Below are positions 1 to 7,585 of a stretch of DNA of 47,050 nt, piece by piece. Below the pieces are notes generated by a model. It had not been told where the DNA came from. It was given only the letters and a program-made list of their open reading frames with translations, and made no database searches. Every line of letters starts with the position of its first letter. Within the stretch, counting starts at the first letter, position 1. The stretch is from Erysipelotrichaceae bacterium (GTDB lineage Bacteria > Bacillota_I > Bacilli_A > Erysipelotrichales > Erysipelotrichaceae): contig JAFRJA010000081.1 of the NCBI GenBank assembly GCA_017432545.1, positions 1 through 47,050 on the forward strand, read 5' to 3'. The translations under genes and the position numbers were made by a program.

Positions 1-102
1 CTTAAAGACATCTTATTGATTTATTTTGATTCTGTCTGGCAAATTAATTATATAACATCGTGAATCATCAACAATTTGCGTGGTTGGGACGTTTTTTTTC
101 TG

Positions 103-1219
103 TTATTCTCCGGTATATGAGAGTACGAGTCTGGCCAGGCCGACACCATAACCCTGATCTTTGTTTCCGGTTTCGGCTTCGGTTGCGGCATCCAGGGCTT
201 TATGGGCGTATTCTCTGGCCATATCGACAGAAGCTTCTACACCATCGCCCTGAAAATAACAGACCGCTAAGGAAGCCAATGACTCACAAGCTTCCCTGCC
301 GCCGTTTTCCTGACTCTTATAGAGTTCAACTGCTTTGTTTATGTCGGCTTGTGTTCCGATGCCATACTCGGTCGCAACACCCACGTTATAAGGAAAACCA
401 TGTTCCGCTGCTTTTACATAATACTCATATGACTTGGCATTATCTGTTTTATCCGCATCCAGAGTCTGATCATATAAAGTTCCCAGGCAATGATAACCAT
501 CTCCATAGTTATCTTCGGCCGCTTTGTTCATCCATTCTTCGCATTTTTCTTTATCGACCTCAACAGACGGTGCACCATAGAAATACAGTGTTCCAAGCTC
601 AACTCTGGCTTCATTGACAGTTACCCAGTCATCACTCTTTAAGGCTTTTTCCAAATATTCAATAGCTTTTAAACCATCTGCTTCAGTGTTTTTGTTGTTT
701 TTGTAGAATTTACCAAGACCGATATTTCCGGCCAGACAATCATTATCGACTGCCTTTTCAAAACATTCTTTGGCTTTTGCAAAATTTTTATCTAAGCCTG
801 TTCCAAAATAATATAATGTTCCCAAACCGTAATAACCCCATCCGGAACCAAGTTCCACGGCTTTATTGAAACAGTCTATTACCTTTGTCCAGCGGTCCTT
901 ATCGGTTCTGTATCTGGTCAGTTCTCCCTGGCCAGTACCAGGCTTCGGCGTTTCCTGCTTCGTCCGACTTCTCAATCAGTTCTTCAGCCTTATCCATGTC
1001 ATAACCATCTGTACCGGTACCATACCAGTAAGCCTTGCCTTTTTCCAGATTTTCTCTGGCTTCTTTTTCGGCTTGCGTTTCGACAGGTTCCTGAAGTTCA
1101 GTCATCTCCGCCGGTTTCTCAGGTTCAGCGGTATTATCTGATCCTTTATTCGAACAAGCTGTAAGATTCACAGCCAAAAGGATTGTTAATACACACAACA
1201 ACAGGTTTTATTATTTCAT
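103..1219 (-). pseudogene. Sel1-repeat lipoprotein, broken by two stops and a frameshift
   Basis: A secreted lipoprotein made of Sel1/TPR-like helical repeats, a family that usually mediates protein-protein contacts. The natural start appears to be the ATG at 1217-1219, which has an AGGA ribosome site about 8 bases upstream. It reads Met-Lys followed at once by two TAA codons, then Asn-Leu and a hydrophobic segment ending in the lipobox LTAC. The frame stays open through the Sel1 start until about position 930. There the frame changes: upstream it ends in AEAWYWPG, and the next frame resumes with QGELTRYRTDKDR and continues with repeats such as GLGTLYYFGTG to the stop at 103. Near-start nonsense codons plus a frameshift argue for a dead gene. 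The TTG at 1201 could in principle restart translation. Confidence in the family is high, and fairly high that the gene is broken. Confidence 0.75.
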
Positions 1220-1310
1220 ATCAATATCCTCACTACACTTAAGTATAATTCAGTTTTAATCGGATTTTTTCTTTAACAAACACCGCATATAGCTCGTGTG
1301 GTGGCTGGTT

Positions 1311-1391
1311 TTATTTATTGTTCCTTACTGCCTTGGAGAAATCAAATTCTTTTTCAAGGAAATCATCTCTTTCTTCTGCTTTTTTCTTCAT
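1311..1391 (-). pseudogene. possible truncated antitoxin N-terminus
   Basis: A 26-codon reading frame just downstream of the AAA ATPase begins MKKKAEERDDFLEKEFDFSK and ends at a TAA. The frame continues after the stop for about 23 more codons to another stop. The EFDFSKAVRN segment resembles the start of CopG/BrnA-like antitoxins (…YDFSKGxRNPY…), where a DNA-binding ribbon-helix-helix would normally follow. No good ribosome site is visible. This may be chance; it is reported because a second antitoxin-like remnant lies on the other side of the ATPase. Confidence 0.25.
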
Positions 1392-1431
1392 TGTTATGAT
1401 AAATGCTCTTTGTTTTATCAAGCGCTTTGCT

Positions 1432-2616
1432 TTATTCAATGCCGTTTTCAAGAAAATCTTTAAAACCGATATGTATTATCTGGCTAGTGGAAAAATCAAT
1501 ATCATCATTACTGATAATGATTTTCTTGTCTTTGATGCTAAGACCTTCAAAAGCTGAAAATTCCCTGTCATATGCTTTGTCCTCAGCTAATGTATAGGCA
1601 ACTTGAATAAAGTATGTTTTATTGTTTTTAACTGCTGCAAAATCTATTTCTTTATTACGATTATCATAAACCTCTAGTTCAAATCCGGCATAAAGGAGTT
1701 CGTTATATACGATATTTTCAAGATTGTGACTAAGGTCATACTTTCCCTTGTCCTGCCTTATTGTGTTAAAGAAAACATCGGCGTTATATATTTTCTTATA
1801 GAAATTGAGGATGTTTTTTGTTCTGGTGGAATATTGTGATATTGAACTTATAACATAAGCCTCTTCCAGATACAGCAGCCATTTTTTTATAGTGTTTTCA
1901 GATGTTCTTGACCCATTGGACTTCATATAATCAGCAATAGAATGGGAAGAAAAAATCCTGGCATTACTTACAAGAACATAATCAACAAGCTTTCTGAATT
2001 CGTCTTCTTTTCTGATTTTATATCTTGCGATGATATCTTTGATGACAATCGTCTCGTCTAAATCGTTAAGATACTGTATCTGTTCTTCCTGAGAGTTAAA
2101 TTCAAACCTTTTAGGAAAACCGCCCCAATTCAAATAATCTGAAACAGAACATTCTTTACCCAACTGTTTGCAATATTCCTTTATTTCGCTGTAGACAAAA
2201 GGATATATTCTGAAAGCAACATATCTTCCCGATAATTCTTTAGTAAATTCTTTGGATAACAGTTTTGAGTTTGATCCGGTTATAAAAACTGAATAATTAT
2301 ACAGCCTTAAAGTCTTTACAGCGTCTTGCCATCCGTCAATATTTTGTATTTCATCAAAAAAAAGAAACCATTTCTTTTCTTTATCGGTGTTTTCTTCAAC
2401 ATAGTTTAAAAGATCGCTCCAATTTTGTATTTTTGAAGATATTCTTTTATCTTCAAAATTTAAAAACAGAACATTTTTTCCATCTAGTTCGATCTCTTCT
2501 TTTATCTGATTTAGTACTACAGATTTTCCACATCTTCTTATTCCTGTAATTATTTTTATCAGATCACTATCGTAAAATCCTCTTATCTTTTCTATATAAT
2601 GTTTTCTTTTAATCAC
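1432..2616 (-). CDS. AAA family ATPase with DUF4143 domain
   Basis: A 394-residue ATPase of the archaeal-type AAA/DUF4143 group, common in gut bacteria and archaea and of unsettled function. It begins MIKRKHYIEKIRGFYDSD. The Walker A motif GIRRCGKS lies near residue 25-32 and Walker B FLFFDEIQN near residue 83-91. The sensor segment VFITGSNSKLL is followed by the GRY motif that is typical of this family. The C-terminal half contains the DUF4143 region with a nuclease-like EIDFAAVKNNKTYFIQVAY segment (E-I-D … Q-V), reminiscent of restriction-endonuclease-fold cores. It is full length for the family. The upstream region carries two inverted repeats that may be operators. It stands alone between degenerate antitoxin-like fragments, so it may be part of a decayed accessory module. 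Confidence 0.85.
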   Translation of the reverse strand: MIKRKHYIEKIRGFYDSDLIKIITGIRRCGKSVVLNQIKEEIELDGKNVLFLNFEDKRISSKIQNWSDLLNYVEENTDKEKKWFLFFDEIQNIDGWQDAVKTLRLYNYSVFITGSNSKLLSKEFTKELSGRYVAFRIYPFVYSEIKEYCKQLGKECSVSDYLNWGGFPKRFEFNSQEEQIQYLNDLDETIVIKDIIARYKIRKEDEFRKLVDYVLVSNARIFSSHSIADYMKSNGSRTSENTIKKWLLYLEEAYVISSISQYSTRTKNILNFYKKIYNADVFFNTIRQDKGKYDLSHNLENIVYNELLYAGFELEVYDNRNKEIDFAAVKNNKTYFIQVAYTLAEDKAYDREFSAFEGLSIKDKKIIISNDDIDFSTSQIIHIGFKDFLENGIE

Positions 2617-2632
2617 AACTAACCTCTTTCTA

Positions 2633-2708
2633 TTGATAATTTTAATACAAATATATCAAAGTTATCAATAGTAGTGACAATTTTATACTATATATACTAA
2701 AGTTGTCA
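2633..2708. promoter_or_regulatory. two imperfect inverted repeats upstream of the AAA ATPase
   Basis: Two long imperfect palindromes sit side by side. The first (2633-2668) has arms TTGATAATTTTAAT and the near-complement ending AAAGTTATCAA. The second (2675-2708) has arms TGACAATTTTA and TAAAGTTGTCA. Both share the core (A/T)AGTT-(A/G)TCA at their right arm, so they look like two copies of one operator. They occupy the promoter region of the ATPase on the minus strand. No bound regulator can be named. Confidence 0.45.
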
Positions 2709-2715
2709 TCACATT

Positions 2716-2746
2716 AATAAAAACGTCTCCTTTAAATCAAGGAGAC
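2716..2746 (-). terminator. intrinsic terminator after the antitoxin-like remnant
   Basis: The perfect 6-bp stem GTCTCC/GGAGAC (2725-2746) has a 10-base loop. On the minus strand it is followed by GTTTTTATT. It lies about 10 bases past the stop at 2757. Confidence 0.6.
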
Positions 2747-2756
2747 ATATGTTCTG

Positions 2757-3060
2757 TTACATTTTTTCAATCGGACAATTGTTTAATCTTGCCCATCTCA
2801 ATACATTGTTCAGTCTTGGCTGATATCCTTTGTCGGCGTTTTTAAGCCATTCAAGGTTATCATCATCTATCATCAGATGGAATACCAGTCTTAGATATTT
2901 TCAGAGAATTGGCATAATAAAGATGTCCTGAAGCAAGCCATTCTGCAGTGGCTTCCGGAATATCGACAGTATCGATCTCTTCATCAGGCATTGCTTTAAG
3001 AGTTTCTATCTCTTTATGCTGTTCTTCGTTTAATGATGGAAGATTAATGCTTTTTGTCAT
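2757..3060 (-). pseudogene. BrnA/CopG-like antitoxin, frameshifted
   Basis: The first frame (2863-3060) encodes MTKSINLPSLNEEQHKEIE…, including the stretch MPDEEIDTVDIPEATAEWL that typifies the N-terminal, toxin-neutralising part of BrnA/CopG-like antitoxins. It runs into a stop after IPSDDR. A second frame, opening at the ATG at 2871-2873 and overlapping the first by about 10 bases, encodes MIDDDNLEWLKNADKGYQPR and then LNNVLRWARLNNCPI. This is the typical C-terminal ribbon-helix-helix part of the same family. Together they make one protein of about 95-100 residues with a single frameshift at about 2870. No partner toxin gene is adjacent. It could be a sequencing error or translational coupling, but decay is the simplest reading. 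Confidence 0.6.
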
Positions 3061-3134
3061 TTTTATGAGGTTAATTCAATAATGTTTTGTCAAAATAGAT
3101 AAGTGTTTTTAATTGGATCGCCTTCAATTTTTAC

Positions 3135-5051
3135 TTACGATGTGTGGGAGATCAGCCAGTCAGTGATTTCTTCTAATCTTCTGATACGATGTAACGGCTT
3201 GCCTGAGCGGGAAAGTTCATGGTTCTCGCCCTTGAAACCGCAGATCCTGGTCTCTACGCCTTTCCACTTCAAAGCCGAGAACAGCTGTAAAGCTTCCGGG
3301 AACGGACAGCGGAAATCTTCCGTTGACTGAATAAACAAGATCGGGGTTACGGCGTTGGATACATATTTAAGAGGTGAACGGTCCCAGAATAGTTCAATGG
3401 CTTTTTCATCAAGCGGGATGCCGTTCTCATAAGTCGTGTCATAGGAATAATCCGAGTAATAGAAATCCGCTACTCTATTGGAAATGGAGCGCTGGGAAGC
3501 GGCTGCCTTGAAACGATCGGTATGGGTAATGATCCAGTTGGTCATATATCCACCGTATGAACCGCCTGTTACGGTCAGTCTCTCCGGATCGATCGGATAT
3601 AATTCCAGCGCCTTATCCACAAAGGCCATGATGTCATAGTAATCAGTGGCGCCATAGTGTTTTATGTAGTTGGCGAATTCATCACCCTTGCCATCAGAAC
3701 AGTGCGGGTTACAGAAGATGACGAAGTAACCTCTTGAGGCCCATACCTGCATCTCATGATAGAAGACTTCCCCATAAGCCGTCTTAGGACCGCCATGAAT
3801 GTCCAAAACCATCGGATACTTTTTATTCGGATCATAATCGATCGGCTTCAAAGCCCAGCCGACTATTTCATCTTCATTGAAGCAGGTAAAGCGTTCAGGT
3901 TTGGCGACATATCTGTCTTTCAGTACCTCTTCGTTGACAATAGTAAGCTGTTCAAAAGAAGGAACTTTATAGACTTCCTGCAGTTTCATATCCTTCATCG
4001 CGATCGCATATAACTGGTCACCGATAAAGGCCAGATCATCGACTGAGCCTTCGCCATCGCTGACCGGGGTAACTTCTTTGCCATCGAATTTAACGACGAT
4101 CGATCTTTCATTGTCCACTGTGATCAGATACACATCCTTGTCCTTGCTGACCATGCCGTGAGTCTTGCCATAGCGGCAATCACTGCCGATCGTGTTATAG
4201 TACATCCATTCGCTCTTATAGACGAGCTTGAGATCATTATCTTTTACTTCATAAAAGGAATGTCCGGAGATACAGGTATCAAAGCTACCCATCGCAAACA
4301 GTCTGTCATCCGCAAACAGGATCCTTCTGATAAAGGCTTTTTCATTTTTATAAAGTGTTTCCAACTTATCACCGATTGGATCGTAACAGTAGACTGACGC
4401 AAACATCTTTTTCATCGATTCATAATCGTTAGCCAGCATATAGATCTTTCCGTCTTTGACCTCTACGCCTTCCACATCCATCGTTTCCGGAGTTATGCGT
4501 TTTATTTCTTTTGTTTCCTTATTGATCAGAAACAGCGAATTTCTTTTGCCATTGATAAAACCAACCCCGTTATAGAAGAAAGGATATTCATTCAAAACAA
4601 GATAGTCTTCTTCTTTTTTAAGTTTTTCATGGAAGGTTTTCTTCTCTTGTTCAGACGATCTGTAATATTCAGGACAACGGCGATCGGTCTCACCTTCCAA
4701 GAGATAATAATCACCGAAATCCTTCAGCTCACCACCCGCAAAAGGTACGCATAAAAAATCTTCTGTATTGCCGTCTTTCAGATAGGCATAAACTGTTTCG
4801 ATCAGTTCACCTTCCGGGTTTTTCTTTATAACTACTTCATCATTCAACGCAAAAGATCCAACTTTTTTCTCCGGCCCGTATACGACTGTATCTGTCTTAT
4901 CGGAAACATTAAGACGATGAAGTTTTTGCGTGTAATCGTTATTCTCCATATCAGCCATCGTTTCCGTATAATACAGATCACCTTTCGCAGCATACAGATT
5001 GGAAAGATAACGGTAATCTTTCATCAGTTCGATTTGAATTGCCTGTGCCAT
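3135..5051 (-). CDS. S9 family (prolyl oligopeptidase-type) serine peptidase
   Basis: A cytosolic serine peptidase of the S9 (acylaminoacyl-peptidase/dipeptidyl-peptidase-like) family, 638 residues from the preferred start. The N-terminal two thirds form a beta-propeller-like region that filters substrates to short peptides. The C-terminal alpha/beta-hydrolase domain carries the triad: Ser in GGSYGGYMTNW (about residue 498), Asp in QSTEDFRCP (about 579) and His in GENHELSR (about 611). No signal peptide is seen. The start at MAQAIQ (5051) is preferred over the ATG at 5060 because GAAAGGA lies 8 bases before it; the upstream ATG overlaps that ribosome site. It probably trims peptides for nutrition. 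It is monocistronic, with no visible link to its neighbours. Confidence 0.92.
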   Translation of the reverse strand: MAQAIQIELMKDYRYLSNLYAAKGDLYYTETMADMENNDYTQKLHRLNVSDKTDTVVYGPEKKVGSFALNDEVVIKKNPEGELIETVYAYLKDGNTEDFLCVPFAGGELKDFGDYYLLEGETDRRCPEYYRSSEQEKKTFHEKLKKEEDYLVLNEYPFFYNGVGFINGKRNSLFLINKETKEIKRITPETMDVEGVEVKDGKIYMLANDYESMKKMFASVYCYDPIGDKLETLYKNEKAFIRRILFADDRLFAMGSFDTCISGHSFYEVKDNDLKLVYKSEWMYYNTIGSDCRYGKTHGMVSKDKDVYLITVDNERSIVVKFDGKEVTPVSDGEGSVDDLAFIGDQLYAIAMKDMKLQEVYKVPSFEQLTIVNEEVLKDRYVAKPERFTCFNEDEIVGWALKPIDYDPNKKYPMVLDIHGGPKTAYGEVFYHEMQVWASRGYFVIFCNPHCSDGKGDEFANYIKHYGATDYYDIMAFVDKALELYPIDPERLTVTGGSYGGYMTNWIITHTDRFKAAASQRSISNRVADFYYSDYSYDTTYENGIPLDEKAIELFWDRSPLKYVSNAVTPILFIQSTEDFRCPFPEALQLFSALKWKGVETRICGFKGENHELSRSGKPLHRIRRLEEITDWLISHTS

Positions 5052-5123
5052 TTTTAACATCCTTTCTACATTATTGTCTTCATCATAACATCATTTATGA
5101 GATCGATGGTTTCAGACGCAACT

Positions 5124-5153
5124 AAAAACTGCATCGGTTTTATGCCAATGCAG
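5124..5153 (-). terminator. intrinsic terminator after the GntR pair
   Basis: The stem CTGCATTGG/CCGATGCAG with a 7-base loop (5128-5153) is followed on the minus strand by TTTTTAG. It lies directly after the stop of the second GntR gene. Confidence 0.7.
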
Positions 5154-5161
5154 CAATTATC

Positions 5162-5884
5162 CTATTTATGCATGTTTACGGTGAAGGATTGCATATCACT
5201 GCGGATGTTTGAGATCGAGTGCGCGATGATCTTGTCATCCTTGTCGTAGTAGTCACATTCCAGTAACAGTACTGCGACTCCTTCCGGTATATTCAACATC
5301 TTTCTGATCTTGGCTGAACCTTTGATGATGCTTAAAGTCTGGGTCATTTTTTTCAGTCTGATGCCATAGAAAGAAGAGATATCTCTGAAAGTAAAAACTG
5401 AGGAATTGATCGTATCAAGTGTCGGCAGGATATCTTTAGGGATAAAGAACTCTTCGATCGAGGTCTCAACACCATTGAGATACTGCATCTGCCTGATGTA
5501 ATAGATCTCATCTTCAACTTCCAGATTGAACAGATTCGCGTATTTGTTTCCGGCTTCCCTGATCACCTTCTGCAGTTCTTTGACCGTCAGTCTTGAATCG
5601 CTTTTCTCGGCCTTGCTTACAAAACCGGCGTGTTCCTCGATCGACAGTTCGTTTTTCTTGCCGACCACAAAAACACCCTTGCCCTGAACCCTTCTTAAAA
5701 GACCTTCGTGCACCAGGGCATCGACGGCATTTCTGATCGTAACTCTGTTGATCCCGAATGTTTCTGCCAGTTTGTTTTCCGAGGGGATCGCCGTACCCGG
5801 CATATATTCACCATCTTCGATCTTGTTGCGGATGATCTCTCTTAACTGCAGATAGAACGGGGTCTTACAATCGTTTCTTGACAT
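5162..5884 (-). CDS. GntR/UTRA family transcriptional regulator (second of pair)
   Basis: A 240-residue regulator with an N-terminal winged helix (FYLQLREIIRNKIEDGEYMP, then PSENKLAETFGINRVTIRNA, the recognition helix, and a wing ending LLRRVQGKGVFV). A UTRA (HutC/FarR-type) effector-binding domain follows from about residue 85. This family binds sugar phosphates or related small ligands and releases DNA; FrlR of the fructoselysine operon belongs to it. It lies 6 bases downstream of another GntR/UTRA gene in the same direction, so the two are probably co-transcribed. Given the frl-type operon nearby, one of the pair may be the FrlR equivalent (inference). Confidence 0.88.
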   Translation of the reverse strand: MSRNDCKTPFYLQLREIIRNKIEDGEYMPGTAIPSENKLAETFGINRVTIRNAVDALVHEGLLRRVQGKGVFVVGKKNELSIEEHAGFVSKAEKSDSRLTVKELQKVIREAGNKYANLFNLEVEDEIYYIRQMQYLNGVETSIEEFFIPKDILPTLDTINSSVFTFRDISSFYGIRLKKMTQTLSIIKGSAKIRKMLNIPEGVAVLLLECDYYDKDDKIIAHSISNIRSDMQSFTVNMHK

Positions 5885-5890
5885 ATTTCC

Positions 5891-6610
5891 TCAGCTTTCC
5901 ACCGCACAGACAAAGATAAACTTATCCGGTCTGATCAGCTGTTTATAGTACATGACGGTCTCGCCATTCTGGTCCAAAGAGATGCCTGAAGCATAGAAAA
6001 GCGGCGAACCGACTTCGATCTGCAACATATCAGCCTCTTCTTGCAAGGCATAGGTGACATTTATGTGCTCAGTACCGGTGGTCTGGATCGCGTTGTATTC
6101 ACCCTTGAAAAGCGTATCCATGGAAGCCGTCTCGGAATAAAGATCAATGAAACCGGGATACTTTTCCGCATTGATATAGGTCGTCTCGATCGTACATGGC
6201 ACATCGTTGATGACACGGCATCTGATGATCTCATAGACCTTGGTGCCAAGTCTCACCATCAGTTTTCTTGAGATCTGCTTGGTCGCTTCGATCGTGTTCA
6301 TCGAAATGATGTGTTTGCTGACAATGTTGCCCTGGTTGACCAGGTCTCTGACCATCGCGTCGACCCCGGCCATATCGCGCGGATATTTCTTTTCGCTCAC
6401 AAAAACACCCTTGTTCATGACCCGGTATAATACGCCGTTTTCCACCAGTTCATCGACCGCCTGTCTGAGCGTCGAGCGGCTGACACCCCAAAGATCGCAG
6501 AGGTCCTTTTCCGAAGGGATCCTGGTGTGAGCTTTGAGCCTGTTTACGACGATAAAATCTTCCAGTTTTTCAATCGCTTCCATGAGCGGAGGTATCTTCG
6601 TTACTGTCAT
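5891..6610 (-). CDS. GntR/UTRA family transcriptional regulator (first of pair)
   Basis: A 239-residue regulator: winged helix with RIPSEKDLCDLWGVSRSTLR as the core and wing LYRVMNKGVFVSEKK, then a UTRA domain (YEIIRCRVINDVPCTIETTY; SPLFYASGISLDQNGETVMY). It is clearly a diverged paralogue of the next gene, with low identity in the effector domain, so the two probably sense different ligands. It is transcribed divergently from the TIM-barrel epimerase at 6682 across a very AT-rich 71-base gap. That arrangement suits auto-repression together with control of the epimerase. Confidence 0.88.
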   Translation of the reverse strand: MTVTKIPPLMEAIEKLEDFIVVNRLKAHTRIPSEKDLCDLWGVSRSTLRQAVDELVENGVLYRVMNKGVFVSEKKYPRDMAGVDAMVRDLVNQGNIVSKHIISMNTIEATKQISRKLMVRLGTKVYEIIRCRVINDVPCTIETTYINAEKYPGFIDLYSETASMDTLFKGEYNAIQTTGTEHINVTYALQEEADMLQIEVGSPLFYASGISLDQNGETVMYYKQLIRPDKFIFVCAVES

Positions 6611-6681
6611 AGCATTTTACTTGTTTTTTTATATTTATATTTATATTATATATTTAAATATTTAAGAGGTAACACAAAACA
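6611..6681. promoter_or_regulatory. AT-rich divergent promoter region
   Basis: This 71-base gap separates divergent genes. It is almost entirely A/T (repeated TTTATAT and ATATTTAAATATTTAA), including the perfect palindrome AAATATTT overlapped by TATTTAAATA. The epimerase side has an AAGAGGT ribosome site. It is a plausible GntR operator region, but no consensus site can be named with confidence. Confidence 0.4.
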
Positions 6682-7527
6682 ATGTCCAAAATCACACTAG
6701 ATGACTTCGCTGTCATGACTGTATCCTATCAGCAGTATTCTTTTGATTATGTCCTAAATTCCATTGCAGAGATCGGCCTTAAAAACATCGATTTCTGGGG
6801 TGGAATTCCCCATTATTACCGCTTTGACTATGATGAAACCGAAGCTGTCAATTATCTTAAGGAACTAAGAAAGAAAGCCGAAGATAAAGGCCTCAGATTT
6901 GCGATCTATACACCTGAGACCCTGTCTTATCCCTACAGTATCGCCGATATCAATCCCAAGACGATACAAAGAACGATCGATTACTTCTCTGTTTGTATGG
7001 ACGATGCTTTGACCTTAGGGACCAACAGGCTTTTCATCAATACCGGGACCGGTTTAAGAGATATCGATCCGAAACAAAGCATGGATATCTGTATTGATTC
7101 GATAAGAAAGATCTGCGACACAGCCGAAAGAAAAGGCATTACGATGATGCTCGAACAGCTGCAACCCTATGAAAGCAATATCTGCACCGATATCAGCGCA
7201 ATCAAAAAGATTGTTGACGCTGTTGATTCCAAAGCTCTGAAGATCTGTGTCGATGTCGTCGCCATGGATGTCGCCAAAGAAGATCTTGAAATGTACTATG
7301 ATTGTTTTGGTGAAGATAAGATCGGCTTCGTTCACTTCTCTGATTCTCATCACGAAGTATGCGGAACCGGTGATCTTCCTTTAAAGAAATATATCGAAAC
7401 TCTTGAAAAACACAATTACTCTTCGATCATCGATCTGGAGATCAATGATTCCATCTATTGGGAAGATCCCCATACTCCGCATAAACAGACCGTTGATTAT
7501 CTGAAGAGCTTCATATCACTTAATTAA
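6682..7527 (+). CDS. sugar phosphate isomerase/epimerase-like TIM barrel protein
   Basis: A 281-residue member of the AP-endonuclease-2/xylose-isomerase-like TIM barrel superfamily, which includes FrlC, tagatose epimerases and IolE-type enzymes. Family signatures are NIDFWGGIPHYY (strand with the WGG-P-H turn, as in FrlC), YTPETLSYPYSIA, INTGTGLRDID and MLEQLQPYESNI. The metal-ligand Glu is in MLEQL, with further ligand candidates in CVDVVAMD, FVHFSDSHH and IDLEIND. It resembles the FrlC at 12157 in overall pattern (PETxxYPY; LxPYESN) but is clearly a distinct paralogue. It is transcribed alone, divergent from two GntR genes, and ends at a bidirectional terminator. Its probable role is epimerisation of a ketose or fructosamine; the substrate is unknown. 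Confidence 0.85.
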   Translation: MSKITLDDFAVMTVSYQQYSFDYVLNSIAEIGLKNIDFWGGIPHYYRFDYDETEAVNYLKELRKKAEDKGLRFAIYTPETLSYPYSIADINPKTIQRTIDYFSVCMDDALTLGTNRLFINTGTGLRDIDPKQSMDICIDSIRKICDTAERKGITMMLEQLQPYESNICTDISAIKKIVDAVDSKALKICVDVVAMDVAKEDLEMYYDCFGEDKIGFVHFSDSHHEVCGTGDLPLKKYIETLEKHNYSSIIDLEINDSIYWEDPHTPHKQTVDYLKSFISLN

Positions 7528-7536
7528 AACCAAAAG

Positions 7537-7573
7537 AAAAACTCTGTACCGTTATAGATCGATACAGAGTTTT
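7537..7573. terminator. bidirectional intrinsic terminator
   Basis: The stem AAAACTCTGTA/TACAGAGTTTT (11 bp) has a 15-base loop and lies between the convergent epimerase and cystatin-like lipoprotein genes. The A-run on the left and T-run on the right make it usable from both sides. Confidence 0.8.
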
Positions 7574-7585
7574 GTTTTGGTTTTC

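Noticed and set aside
60..617. Plus-strand open frame opposite the Sel1 gene
   Set aside because: It is the mirror of the Sel1-repeat coding sequence, rich in Arg/His/Leu, and has no ribosome site or family signature.
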